Shown here: positions 1-7,769 of the stretch, piece after piece
Layout: every line of letters starts with the position of its first letter
How positions within the stretch are numbered: position 1 is the first letter of the stretch
The notes under the pieces: generated by a model
What the model saw: the letters and a program-made list of their open reading frames with translations, nothing else
Database searches by the model: none
What the model was told of the DNA's origin: nothing
Assembly (NCBI GenBank): GCA_964430565.1
Contig: CAYSFD010000053.1
Span: forward strand, 1-25,360
From: VBDM01 sp964430565
Lineage (GTDB): Bacteria > Pseudomonadota > Gammaproteobacteria > Burkholderiales > SG8-39
Direction of reading: 5' to 3'
Length of the DNA: 25,360 bases
Position numbers and translations under genes: made by a program

Positions 1-1
1 C

Positions 2-313
2 TACGACCTGCACCAGGATTGCGACGTGGAGATCACCGATACCTATCACTGGAAGCCTCAAGCCGAGGTGAAGCGCTACGAGTGGGAGGCGGGGGACGTG
101 ATCTACATTCCGCCCAACACCATCCATCAGCACTTCAACGCAGCATCGGACAAGCCCGTGCGGCTGATCTCGGCGATCAACCGTATCTACAAATACTGCG
201 GGCTGAACGATCTGGAGCAGATCGAGGACGCCCCCGAGTACGACTCCGAGGTCGTGCTCGACGCCGAACTCGTCAACCGGTACCTCACGGGAAAGATGAA
301 GGAGCTCGCCTGA
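2..313 (+). CDS. Cupin-domain protein, C-terminal part (5' end outside window)
   Basis: The reading frame is open from base 2 to the TGA at 311-313, giving 103 residues with no plausible start, so this is the tail of a gene that begins to the left. Visible is the second half of a cupin barrel: a YEWEAGDVIYIPPNTIHQHFN stretch matches cupin motif 2 (G-x5-P-x-N-x2-H-x3-N), with the metal-binding type His followed by HFN. The same HQHFN signature occurs twice in the next gene, so the two are paralogues, 17 bases apart and presumably co-transcribed. A helical tail ending in KMKELA closes the protein. Members of this family resemble gentisate 1,2-dioxygenase bicupins, but the substrate cannot be read from this fragment. 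Confidence 0.85.
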   Translation, partial: YDLHQDCDVEITDTYHWKPQAEVKRYEWEAGDVIYIPPNTIHQHFNAASDKPVRLISAINRIYKYCGLNDLEQIEDAPEYDSEVVLDAELVNRYLTGKMKELA

Positions 314-330
314 GGGCGAGCGAGCATTTC

Positions 331-1449
331 ATGGCCAGAAACGCCGTCGTTTCGGAAGAGCTCGCAAGCAAGTTCGCCACCGAAAAAGACACGCCCTATA
401 CTCGCTGGGTGCGCAGCGAGGGTTTGGATATCATCAGCGCACACTACGTCGAGAACCTGAATACGGTCGGGCTGAAGCCCTGGGCAAGACGCGGCGGGTC
501 CGGCGTCTACGTCAACCACGATGCCTCGCGGACCTCGAACGACTGCTACGTTTGCGAGATTCCCGCGGGAGGGAAGCTTGCGCCGCAGCGGCAACTGTTC
601 GAGGAGATGATCTACGTGTTGAGCGGGCGTGGGTCGACTACAGTTTGGGACGATTCGGATCGGCGCATTACGTTTGAGTGGAAAGCAGGGTCTCTCTTTG
701 CGATTCCGCTCAACACCTGGCACCAGCACTTCAACGGATCGGGCAGAGAGCCGGCGCGCTACATCGCGGTGACCAACGGGCCCGCGGTCATCAACCTCTA
801 CGAAGACATCGATTTCGTGTTCAATACGAAGTACGACTTCAAGAACCGGTTTTCCGGCGAACCGGACTACTTCAGTAACAAAGGCGAGCAGAAAGGCCTG
901 CTGCTCGAAACGAACTTCGTAGCCGACGCCGTCAACCTGCCCCTCATCTCGGCCAAAGAGCGTGGCGCGGGCGGCGGGCATATCCGCTTCAACATGGCGC
1001 GCGGATCGATGAACAGCCACATTTCCCAGTTTCCGGTCGGCACGTACAAGAAAGGGCACGCGCACGGCCCGGGCGCGCACGTGATCATGCTCTCGGGGGA
1101 GGGTTACACTCTCATGTGGCCCGAAGGCGACGAACCGCGCCGCTACGAGTGGCGGGTCGGGACGATGATCGTGCCGCCGAACATGTGGTTCCACCAGCAC
1201 TTCAACACGGGCACGACGACGGCGCGTTACCTCGCCTTCAAGCACGAAGCCGTTTCGATACGCAACCAGCAGGGAGTACCGAAGGCGTGGATCAGCCGGC
1301 GGCTCGGCGGCGACCAGATCGACTACGCGGACGAGAAACCGGCGATTCGCCAGTTATTCGCGGCGGCGCTTGCCAAGAACGATTTGAATCCGCGCATGGA
1401 CGAGGCCTACAGGGCGGAGCTAGCCGAATTGCCATCCAAGGCCGCTTAA
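331..1449 (+). CDS. Bicupin protein, gentisate-dioxygenase-like
   Basis: A 372-residue protein with two cupin barrels. The ATG at 331 was chosen because the open frame upstream of it overlaps the end of the previous cupin gene in another frame; no strong Shine-Dalgarno is seen. N-terminal barrel (about 70-150): motif 1 has Q86-R87-Q88 where the metal-binding His-x-His normally stands, Glu92 is kept, and motif 2 has H131-Q-H-F-N135. C-terminal barrel (about 225-305): motif 1 has H243-A-H245 and motif 2 has H288-Q-H-F-N292, but the usual Glu position is Ala249. The result is a probable three-His metal site in the second barrel only, as in gentisate and cysteine dioxygenase-type cupins. A ring-cleaving or related oxygenase role is an inference; a non-catalytic binding role is possible. 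Confidence 0.88.
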   Translation: MARNAVVSEELASKFATEKDTPYTRWVRSEGLDIISAHYVENLNTVGLKPWARRGGSGVYVNHDASRTSNDCYVCEIPAGGKLAPQRQLFEEMIYVLSGRGSTTVWDDSDRRITFEWKAGSLFAIPLNTWHQHFNGSGREPARYIAVTNGPAVINLYEDIDFVFNTKYDFKNRFSGEPDYFSNKGEQKGLLLETNFVADAVNLPLISAKERGAGGGHIRFNMARGSMNSHISQFPVGTYKKGHAHGPGAHVIMLSGEGYTLMWPEGDEPRRYEWRVGTMIVPPNMWFHQHFNTGTTTARYLAFKHEAVSIRNQQGVPKAWISRRLGGDQIDYADEKPAIRQLFAAALAKNDLNPRMDEAYRAELAELPSKAA

Positions 1450-1552
1450 CCGCCTGGATGCCCAAACTGGCGTGGTCCGGAGTTTTCCGGCACAATCCGC
1501 CGCAGTTGCTTGTTTGGCCGGGGGAATTCGGATCCGGCATTGGAGACATGGC

Positions 1553-2146
1553 ATGGCGGGCGAAATTCCGCTGATCTTGACCCTCGACAATCACGGCGTG
1601 CCTCACCGTTGGGTGACGTGGCAGCAGGCGTGTTTCTACTACGCAAAAAATCTGGTCGCCTGGACGCTGGGTGAGCGCGAGTTCGTTTTCCACGGCGGCA
1701 TCTCGCGAGCGACCGGCAGGCGCTCCAGCATCACTGCGCGTTCGATCATCGCAATCAAGGGCAAGGCGATGGCGATGAAGGGTTTCAATCAGGTGCCCCC
1801 GCTCAACAACCGCGAGTTGTTTCGCCGTGATCGCCACATCTGCGCGTATTGCGGCGGGGAATTCGGCTTCCTCAAGCTGACGCGAGACCATATTCGTCCG
1901 GTATCGCGCGGCGGTACCGACACCTGGATGAACGTGGTCACGGCGTGCAGGTCTTGCAACGGCGTCAAGCGCAACCGTATACCGGAAGAGTCCGGGCTTG
2001 AGCTGATTTACGCTCCGTACGTGCCGAACAAGGCGGAGTACCTGATCCTCACCAACCGCAAGATCCTCGCGGATCAGATGGAATTTCTGGTCCAGCACGT
2101 GTCTTCCCACAGTCGCGTATTCACGTTGGCCGGCGCGGCGGCCTAG
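1553..2146 (+). CDS. HNH endonuclease family protein
   Basis: A 197-residue protein. The ATG at 1553 is preceded by GGAGAC at 1542-1547, a suitable ribosome-binding site; the longer open frame from 1472 has no family support. The HNH fold is clear in the second half: a C97-A-Y-C100 knuckle, the catalytic R111-D112-H113 with I-R-P-V-S-R-G-G following, N127, and a second C132-R-S-C135 knuckle, so it has the four-cysteine zinc-binding HNH form. The N-terminal 80 residues precede the nuclease domain and carry no motif I recognise. Stand-alone HNH proteins of this size are common housekeeping-like genes in Betaproteobacteria and are usually not tied to a restriction system; none is seen here. The in vivo target is unknown. 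Confidence 0.88.
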   Translation: MAGEIPLILTLDNHGVPHRWVTWQQACFYYAKNLVAWTLGEREFVFHGGISRATGRRSSITARSIIAIKGKAMAMKGFNQVPPLNNRELFRRDRHICAYCGGEFGFLKLTRDHIRPVSRGGTDTWMNVVTACRSCNGVKRNRIPEESGLELIYAPYVPNKAEYLILTNRKILADQMEFLVQHVSSHSRVFTLAGAAA

Positions 2147-2179
2147 CCGACTCCGCGCTGCGTCTATCGCCCTCGCGCC

Positions 2180-3190
2180 GTGCAGGATTTCTGGCGCAAT
2201 TCGGGCTTTCATCTGCTTGAGCGCGACGGCGAGGGGCGGCTCTCGGTCACCGACGATTTCCTGCGCGCCTACCTGATGCGCCCTGAGATCCGACCAGTCG
2301 AGGAGTCCGGGGCGAACGAGATCGCGCTGCATGAAGCGCTGATCGAGGATCCGCGCCAGGACTTGGACGCGCAGGCCCTGGAGCGCATCGAGGACGCCGA
2401 TTCCCGCGACAATTACCGGGTGCTGCTCGCGTTTTTCGAAAGACTCAAGCGCGCTGCGTGTCTGGAGTCCTGCTACTTGAATATTTTCTCGGGTGCGGTC
2501 AGCGTCCCGCCGCTTTTCATCGACCAGCTCGCACAGATCATCGTACGCAACATTCTCGATGGCTGCGAGGATCCGCTCGAACCGCGCGCGGCGGAACTCT
2601 TCTTCCGGGAACAAAAGGCGAACACCGAGGACGGCGTGGTTATGCTCGCCGATCTCGAAACCGTCGAGGCGCACGCCTCAGGCAGCAGCCTGGGCAACCT
2701 CGGTCGGCTCATCGTCGAGGCGCAGGCGCCGCTTGCGAGCGTCAATCTAGAGGTGCTCGATACCGAAAACGCTCACGTCTACTGGCAGCGCGATCAGCGC
2801 CACGATTTAGTGATCAGCATGAATTTCGGCCGAGCGGCCAACCAGGCGTTCTGCCGCGTAATCGAGAAGTGGATACGGCACTTTCACGGAGTCACTGTGA
2901 GCGTTCAGCCGCTGCGCGCGATCGAGGACCGCAGTTGGGCCTGGCACATCGGGTTGGACGCGGAGTCCACCGTGCTGTTGAACGACCTGTGGCGTGGTGA
3001 GGAGATCGAGCAAGGAAGATTTCGCCGGCTGCTCGCGCTGTTTCGCCTCGATTTCGAAGAGCCTGCCGCGATGCGTCCGGATATCGCCGGCAAGCCGGTC
3101 TATCTGGCTTTGTCGACGGACGAAAACGGCGTGGTACGCATGAAGCCGCAAAATCTTCTGCTCAACCTGCCGCTGGTCCCGCGCGCTTGA
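2180..3190 (+). CDS. Conserved hypothetical protein, probably DUF6352 family
   Basis: A 336-residue protein starting with GTG at 2180, the only standard start after the in-frame stop at 2144-2146. It opens with (V/M)QDFWRNSGFHLLERD, which I recall as the N-terminus of the betaproteobacterial DUF6352 family; this assignment is from memory. No signal peptide, membrane segment or catalytic motif stands out. The protein is acidic, rich in Leu, Arg and Glu, and looks cytosolic and mostly helical with a beta-rich C-terminal third. Its stop overlaps the start of the downstream glycosylase gene by four bases (TTGA), implying translational coupling. Function unknown; position between an HNH nuclease and a base-excision glycosylase is only suggestive of a DNA-related role. 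Confidence 0.82.
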   Translation: MQDFWRNSGFHLLERDGEGRLSVTDDFLRAYLMRPEIRPVEESGANEIALHEALIEDPRQDLDAQALERIEDADSRDNYRVLLAFFERLKRAACLESCYLNIFSGAVSVPPLFIDQLAQIIVRNILDGCEDPLEPRAAELFFREQKANTEDGVVMLADLETVEAHASGSSLGNLGRLIVEAQAPLASVNLEVLDTENAHVYWQRDQRHDLVISMNFGRAANQAFCRVIEKWIRHFHGVTVSVQPLRAIEDRSWAWHIGLDAESTVLLNDLWRGEEIEQGRFRRLLALFRLDFEEPAAMRPDIAGKPVYLALSTDENGVVRMKPQNLLLNLPLVPRA

Positions 3191-3816
3191 AGCGGCGCGT
3201 CCCACCCGACTACTGGTATCGGGCCAAACGCGCGCTCGCACGGCGCGATAGGGTGCTTGCGCGGATCATCCGCGATCATCCGCGTATCGCTCTGGAGCCC
3301 CGCGGCAAGCCGTTCTTCACTCTGGCGCGCTCGATCGTGGGCCAGCAGATATCGGTCAAAGCAGCAGCGAGCATCTGGACGCGCCTCGTTGCGCTCGCGC
3401 CGCGCATGCTGCCGCAGCAGATTCTCGACGCGGGATATCCGAGGCTCGTCGCTTGCGGTCTCTCCGGACGGAAAGCCGAGTACGTCGCCGAACTTGCGCG
3501 CCACTTTGTCGATGGGAGTCTGCACGTCGCCGAATGGGCAGAGATGGAGGACGAGGCGGTGATCACGGAATTGGTGCAGGTTCACGGTATCGGTCGCTGG
3601 ACCGCTGAGATGTTTCTGATTTTCGGCATGCTGCGCCCGGATGTATTGCCGCTCGGCGATCTGGGGTTGCAGCGTGCGATCGGGCTCAACTATTTTGGCG
3701 GTCGGTCCATCACGCCGCGCACGATGCTTCGGGTCGCCGCCGCCTGGGCCCCCTGGCGCTCGGTCGCGACCTGGTATCTCTGGCGCAGCCTCGACCCCAT
3801 CCCGGTCGATTATTGA
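3187..3816 (+). CDS. DNA-3-methyladenine glycosylase II (AlkA-type, HhH-GPD)
   Basis: A 209-residue glycosylase that would remove alkylated purines from DNA as the first step of base excision repair. The helix-hairpin-helix is H133-G-I-G-R-W-T-A140, and the catalytic aspartate of the GPD loop is D158 in LPLGDLGLQ. The GQQISVKAA motif near residue 52 is the typical N-terminal helix of this family. The protein is short compared with E. coli AlkA (282), lacking its N-terminal beta domain, as in the compact bacterial 3-methyladenine glycosylases. The start is TTG at 3187, overlapping the previous stop by four bases; it is not preceded by an obvious Shine-Dalgarno, so translation is probably coupled. 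There is no Ada-type activator nearby. Confidence 0.92.
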   Translation: MKRRVPPDYWYRAKRALARRDRVLARIIRDHPRIALEPRGKPFFTLARSIVGQQISVKAAASIWTRLVALAPRMLPQQILDAGYPRLVACGLSGRKAEYVAELARHFVDGSLHVAEWAEMEDEAVITELVQVHGIGRWTAEMFLIFGMLRPDVLPLGDLGLQRAIGLNYFGGRSITPRTMLRVAAAWAPWRSVATWYLWRSLDPIPVDY

Positions 3817-3826
3817 ACCCCGGGCC

Positions 3827-3847
3827 GCGCCCTTGGAGCAAGGGCGC
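3827..3847 (+). terminator. Hairpin between the glycosylase gene and accA, possible terminator
   Basis: A perfect 8-bp inverted repeat, GCGCCCTT (3827-3834) and AAGGGCGC (3840-3847), with a 5-base loop, starts 10 bases after the glycosylase stop. It is GC-rich and stable-looking but is not followed by a run of T, so it may only be a weak or Rho-assisted terminator, or an RNA-end stabiliser. Confidence 0.4.
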
Positions 3848-3861
3848 TCCCTCTATTGGGG

Positions 3862-3867
3862 TACAAT
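3862..3867 (+). promoter_or_regulatory. Candidate -10 element (TACAAT) for accA
   Basis: TACAAT matches the sigma-70 -10 consensus in five of six positions and lies 30 bases before the accA ATG, just after the hairpin. No convincing -35 is found at 16-18 bases upstream (the nearest TTGGAG at 3833-3838 is 23 bases away), so the call is tentative. Confidence 0.35.
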
Positions 3868-3897
3868 AATGGCCTGTTTTTCCGGGCTTTTCTTCGT

Positions 3898-4866
3898 ATG
3901 AAGACGGCGTTTCTGGATTTCGAGCGGCCGATCGCGGAGCTCGAGGCGAAAATCGAGGAGTTGCGCTTTGCGCAGGACGACACGGCGACCGACATCTCCG
4001 ACGAAATCCATCGCCTGCAGAAAAAGAGCGCGGCGCTTACCAAGGAAATCTACGCAAAGCTCACCCCGTGGCAGGTCGCCCAAGTGGCGCGTCATTCGCA
4101 GCGGCCTTACACGCTCGATTACGTGGCGGCGTTGTTTACCGATTTCGAGGAGTTGCACGGCGACCGGGCGTTTGCCGACGATCCGTCGATCGTCGGCGGT
4201 CTTGCCCGTTTCAATGGCCAGTCGGTGATGGTGATCGGGCACCAAAAAGGGCGCGACACGAAGGAGAAAATCCTGCGAAATTTCGGCATGCCGCGCCCAG
4301 AAGGCTATCGCAAGGCGCTGCGACTCATGCGGCTCGCCGAGAAATTTGGCATTCCGGTCCTGAGCATGGTCGACACTCCCGGGGCGTATCCGGGGATTGG
4401 CGCGGAAGAGCGCGGACAGTCCGAAGCGATCGGCCGCAACCTGTATGTCATGGCGGAACTGAAGGTGCCGATCGTGTGCACCATCATCGGCGAAGGCGGC
4501 TCGGGCGGGGCGCTCGCCATCGCTGTAGGCGACATCGTCATGATGCTTCAGCATGCGACTTATTCGGTGATCTCTCCCGAGGGCTGTGCTTCGATCCTGT
4601 GGAAGAGCGCAGACAGGGCGCCTGAAGCCGCGGAGACGCTCGGCATCACCGCGGGTCGTCTGAAGACTCTGGGACTGGTCGACAGGATCATCAGCGAGCC
4701 GCTGGGCGGCGCGCATCGCGATCCGGCGGCCATGGCCCAGGCCCTGAAGAGAGCTCTCGCCGACGCGTTGCGCGGTCTCGCCGACAAACGGCCCCAGGAA
4801 CTCGTCGAGGAGCGTTTCGAGCGCCTGATGGGCTATGGGAAGTTCAGGGAACTCGAGCCCGGGTGA
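3898..4866 (+). CDS. accA: Acetyl-CoA carboxylase carboxyltransferase subunit alpha
   Basis: A 322-residue protein, close to E. coli AccA (319). With AccD it forms the carboxyltransferase that moves carboxyl from biotinyl-BCCP to acetyl-CoA, making malonyl-CoA for fatty-acid synthesis in the cytosol. The start is ATG at 3898 because MKTAFLDFERPIAELEAKI is the family N-terminus; the in-frame ATG at 3856 would add 14 unrelated residues. Characteristic stretches include HGDRAFADDPSIVGG, GHQKGRDTKEK, the DTPGAYPGIGAEERGQ loop and GEGGSGGALAI, the oxyanion-forming glycine-rich segment. The stop lies inside the start of tilS (32-base overlap if the first ATG is used), so the two genes are likely one transcript. 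Confidence 0.98.
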   Translation: MKTAFLDFERPIAELEAKIEELRFAQDDTATDISDEIHRLQKKSAALTKEIYAKLTPWQVAQVARHSQRPYTLDYVAALFTDFEELHGDRAFADDPSIVGGLARFNGQSVMVIGHQKGRDTKEKILRNFGMPRPEGYRKALRLMRLAEKFGIPVLSMVDTPGAYPGIGAEERGQSEAIGRNLYVMAELKVPIVCTIIGEGGSGGALAIAVGDIVMMLQHATYSVISPEGCASILWKSADRAPEAAETLGITAGRLKTLGLVDRIISEPLGGAHRDPAAMAQALKRALADALRGLADKRPQELVEERFERLMGYGKFRELEPG

Positions 4867-6208
4867 TCTGCCCGGCAGGGTGGCCCCGGGGATTGCGCCG
4901 GCGATTTTTCCGGGGGCGCACCTCGCGCTGGGCCTGTCGGGGGGCATCGATTCCGTAGTGCTGTTGTCGGTATTGCTTGAGCTTGCGCCTGCGCTCCAGT
5001 TCTCGCTTCGCGCCGTACACATCAATCATGGCATCAGCGCGAACGCCGAGCGCTGGGCGGAGTTTTGCGCCGAATTGTGCGGGAAGTTGAAAACTCCGTT
5101 CCAGCTGGAATCCGTGGACATCGTCCCTTATCGCGATCTCGGACTCGAAGGCGCCGCCCGGCGGGCCCGCTACCAAGCGTTCGCTCGCGTTGAAGCCGAT
5201 TTCATCGTTCTTGCACATCATCGCGACGACCAGGCCGAGACGCTGCTGCTGCGGTTGCTGCGGGGGGCGGGCCCAAGGGGCCTTGCCGCCATGTCTCCCT
5301 TGAGGTCGTTGGCCGGGGCGCGTGCGCGGCTGCTGAGACCGCTGCTTGGGATCTCCCGGGCGGAGATCGAGACTTGCGCGCGCCTGCGCGGTCTCGTGTG
5401 GGTCGAGGATGAAAGCAACGCCGATATGCTCCGTCAGCGCAATTACCTTCGGCGGGAAGTATTTCCGTTGATCGAACGACAGTTTCCCGCAGCGAGGACG
5501 ACCATCGCGCGAGCCGCGGCACACCTCGCGGAGGCGCGGGAGCTGCTCGATGGGATGGCGCAAACCGACCTGGAGAGCTGCGGCGGCGCTGCCCTCGATA
5601 GCGGGGTCTTGCGCCGGCTGGGGGAGGCTCGCGCCAAGAACCTCTTGCGATATTGGTTCGACGCGCGGGGCATTCAGCCGCTCTCAGCCGCGCGGATCAC
5701 CGAGCTGCTGCGCCAGTTGAGAGAGTCCCGCGGTGGTTCCCGAGTTAGCCCCGTGGCGCGAGGTTGGGAGCTTCTGCGTTACCGGGAGAAGCTCTACCTG
5801 CGGCCCGCCGCAAAGGCAGTTGGGCGGGATTTCAGCGAAACCTGGGATGGCGGCAACGCCTTGCCGCTGCTGGCGCTCGGTGGAGTGTTGAAGTTCAAAC
5901 CGGAAGAGGGACGGGGCCTGAGTCTTGCGAAGCTGCGCGCGAACGCGGTCGCGGTGCGCGTGCGCCGAGGCGGAGAGCGTCTGCGGTTGGATCATCGCAG
6001 GCCGCGGCGCACTCTGAAGAATCTGTTCCAGGAACGGGGCGTTCCGCCTTGGTATCGTGACCGCCTGCCGCTGCTTTTCTGCGGCGAGGAGCTGGTTTCG
6101 GTGCCCGGCATCGGCGACGCATGCGAATTTCGGGCAACGCCGGGTGAGGCGGGCCTGATCGTGACTTGGGAACCATTCGACGAGCGCGACACCTCGGCAA
6201 ATGGCTGA
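4835..6208 (+). CDS. tilS: tRNA(Ile)-lysidine synthase
   Basis: TilS attaches lysine to C34 of the CAU anticodon tRNA-Ile, changing its reading from AUG to AUA. The ATP pyrophosphatase P-loop is SGGIDS at residues 35-40, followed by the family's HINHGIS stretch, an AHHRDDQAETLLLRLLRG segment and an RNYLRREVFP segment. The C-terminal domain is present and ends near GLIVTWEPFD. Start is uncertain: ATG at 4835 gives 457 residues and overlaps accA by 32 bases; GTG at 4880 would place the P-loop at residue 20, as in E. coli (432 residues), and gives 442. Neither has a strong Shine-Dalgarno. The reading frame is intact. Confidence 0.95.
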   Translation: MGSSGNSSPGDLPGRVAPGIAPAIFPGAHLALGLSGGIDSVVLLSVLLELAPALQFSLRAVHINHGISANAERWAEFCAELCGKLKTPFQLESVDIVPYRDLGLEGAARRARYQAFARVEADFIVLAHHRDDQAETLLLRLLRGAGPRGLAAMSPLRSLAGARARLLRPLLGISRAEIETCARLRGLVWVEDESNADMLRQRNYLRREVFPLIERQFPAARTTIARAAAHLAEARELLDGMAQTDLESCGGAALDSGVLRRLGEARAKNLLRYWFDARGIQPLSAARITELLRQLRESRGGSRVSPVARGWELLRYREKLYLRPAAKAVGRDFSETWDGGNALPLLALGGVLKFKPEEGRGLSLAKLRANAVAVRVRRGGERLRLDHRRPRRTLKNLFQERGVPPWYRDRLPLLFCGEELVSVPGIGDACEFRATPGEAGLIVTWEPFDERDTSANG

Positions 6209-6260
6209 TAAACTTGAAAGTTAGCTTGCATCGCTTCCCGAATCCCAGTGGAGATCTTGA

Positions 6261-6686
6261 ATGGCCGTTGAGAGGACCCTGTCCATCGTCAAACCCGACG
6301 CCGTGGCCAAGAACGTCATCGGCCAGATCTATTCGAGGTTCGAAAAGGCCGGTCTGAAAATCGTCGCGGCGCGCATGTTCTCTCTCTCGCAATCGCAAGC
6401 CGAAGGCTTTTACGCCGTGCACCGAGAACGTCCGTTTTTTCGCGATCTGGTCAAGTTCATGGTGTCCGGTCCGATCATCGTTCAGGTGTTGGAGGGCGAG
6501 GACGCGATCGCGAAGAACCGCGAGCTGATGGGCGCGACCGATCCGAAAAAAGCGGCAAAAGGCACGATCCGCGCCGATTTCGCCGAGAGCATCGATGCCA
6601 ACGCAGTACATGGCTCCGATGGGCCCGAAACTGCGCGCACCGAGATCGGGTACTTTTTTTCTGCCTCCGAGGTATTTTCTCGCTAG
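6261..6686 (+). CDS. ndk: Nucleoside diphosphate kinase
   Basis: A 141-residue protein of standard length that transfers the gamma-phosphate from ATP to other (d)NDPs through a phosphohistidine. The catalytic His117 is in the signature NAVHGSDG, and the N-terminal ERTLSIVKPDAV strand-helix is typical. GGAG at 6250-6253 precedes the ATG at a good distance. It sits 52 bases after tilS and its stop codon directly abuts the rlmN start, so it heads the run ndk-rlmN-pilW-rodZ-ispG-hisS that is typical of Betaproteobacteria. Confidence 0.98.
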   Translation: MAVERTLSIVKPDAVAKNVIGQIYSRFEKAGLKIVAARMFSLSQSQAEGFYAVHRERPFFRDLVKFMVSGPIIVQVLEGEDAIAKNRELMGATDPKKAAKGTIRADFAESIDANAVHGSDGPETARTEIGYFFSASEVFSR

Positions 6687-7769
6687 ATGAGCGTCAACCT
6701 ACTCGATCTGGACGGCGAGCGGCTCACCGGATTTGTAGCCAGTCTGGGCGAAAAGCCGTTCCGCGCACGCCAGCTCAAGCGCTGGATGCACCGCTTCGGC
6801 GAGTCGGATTTCGCGCGCATGAGCGACCTTGCAAAATCGCTGCGTGAGAAACTTGTGGGGACGGCGAGCATCTTGCCGCCGCATATCGTTAGTGACAGCG
6901 TGGCCGGGGATGGCACGCGCAAGTGGCTGCTTGACGTCGGCAAAGGCAACGCGGTCGAAGCGGTGTTCATTCCTGAAACCAACCGCGGCACACTATGCAT
7001 CTCGACCCAGGCGGGCTGCACCTTGGCCTGCCAGTTCTGCTCGACCGGTAGGCAGGGATTCAACCGCAATCTGTCGGTGGCCGAGATCATCGGGCAGCTC
7101 TGGCTTGCCAACCGCGAGCTCGGCGCGATCCCGGGAGGCGAGCGGGTCATCAGCAACGTCGTGCTGATGGGGATGGGCGAGCCACTGCTGAATTTCGATA
7201 ACACCGTATCAGCCCTGAAGCTGATGATCGACCAGGATGCGTACGGTCTTTCGCGACGTCGCGTGACGCTGTCCACTTCCGGAATCGTGCCGATGATCGA
7301 ACGCCTTCGCGAGGAGTGCCCTGTGGCGCTTGCAGTGTCCTTGCACGCGCCGAACGACGCGTTGCGCGACGAGCTCATGCCCATCAACCGCAAGTACCCG
7401 CTCGCCGAATTGCTCGCCGCCTGTCGCCGGTATCTGGAGCGTGCGCCACGGAACTTCGTTACCTTCGAATACGTCATGCTCGAGGGCGTGAACGATAGCG
7501 AGGAGCACGCGCGCCAGCTCATAGAGCTGGTTTCGCGGATGCCGTGCAAGATCAACCTGATTCCATTCAATCCGTTTCCAAATTCCGGTTTCGTGCGCTC
7601 GCCGCGCCACGTCACCGATCGCTTCAGCGAGATGCTCAACGCAGCCGGAATCGTCACGACTACGCGCAAGACGCGTGGGGATGAAATCGACGCCGCTTGC
7701 GGACAGCTGGCGGGAAAGATCCAGGACCGAACTCGAAGGTCGTCAACCCTGGAGGGGATGACCTCTTGA
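6687..7769 (+). CDS. rlmN: Dual-specificity rRNA/tRNA methyltransferase RlmN (radical SAM)
   Basis: A 360-residue enzyme that methylates C2 of A2503 in 23S rRNA and A37 of some tRNAs. The radical-SAM cluster motif is C111-x3-C115-x2-C118 (CTLACQFC), and the C-terminal cysteine that carries the transient methyl group is C338 in GDEIDAACGQLAG. The SAM-binding GMGEPLLN motif and the SLHAPND stretch are also present. ATG 6687 follows the ndk stop with no gap. The 3' end holds the GGAGGGG that probably serves pilW, whose TTG start overlaps the rlmN stop. Confidence 0.98.
   Translation: MSVNLLDLDGERLTGFVASLGEKPFRARQLKRWMHRFGESDFARMSDLAKSLREKLVGTASILPPHIVSDSVAGDGTRKWLLDVGKGNAVEAVFIPETNRGTLCISTQAGCTLACQFCSTGRQGFNRNLSVAEIIGQLWLANRELGAIPGGERVISNVVLMGMGEPLLNFDNTVSALKLMIDQDAYGLSRRRVTLSTSGIVPMIERLREECPVALAVSLHAPNDALRDELMPINRKYPLAELLAACRRYLERAPRNFVTFEYVMLEGVNDSEEHARQLIELVSRMPCKINLIPFNPFPNSGFVRSPRHVTDRFSEMLNAAGIVTTTRKTRGDEIDAACGQLAGKIQDRTRRSSTLEGMTS
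7751..7757 (+). promoter_or_regulatory. Ribosome-binding site that fixes the TTG start of pilW
   Basis: GGAGGGG lies inside the end of rlmN, eight bases before TTG at 7766. No ATG or GTG in the pilW frame lies at a proper distance, and the TTG places a lipoprotein signal at the very N-terminus, so this site decides the start. Confidence 0.65.

Noticed and set aside
187..1245. 352-codon - strand frame opposite the cupin genes
   Set aside because: Arg/Val/Asp-rich shadow of the bicupin with no start context or domain.
1479..1492. Small inverted repeat (CCGGA-GTTT-TCCGG) after the bicupin
   Set aside because: Only 5 bp of stem, no T-run and no conserved context, so it is too weak to call as a terminator.
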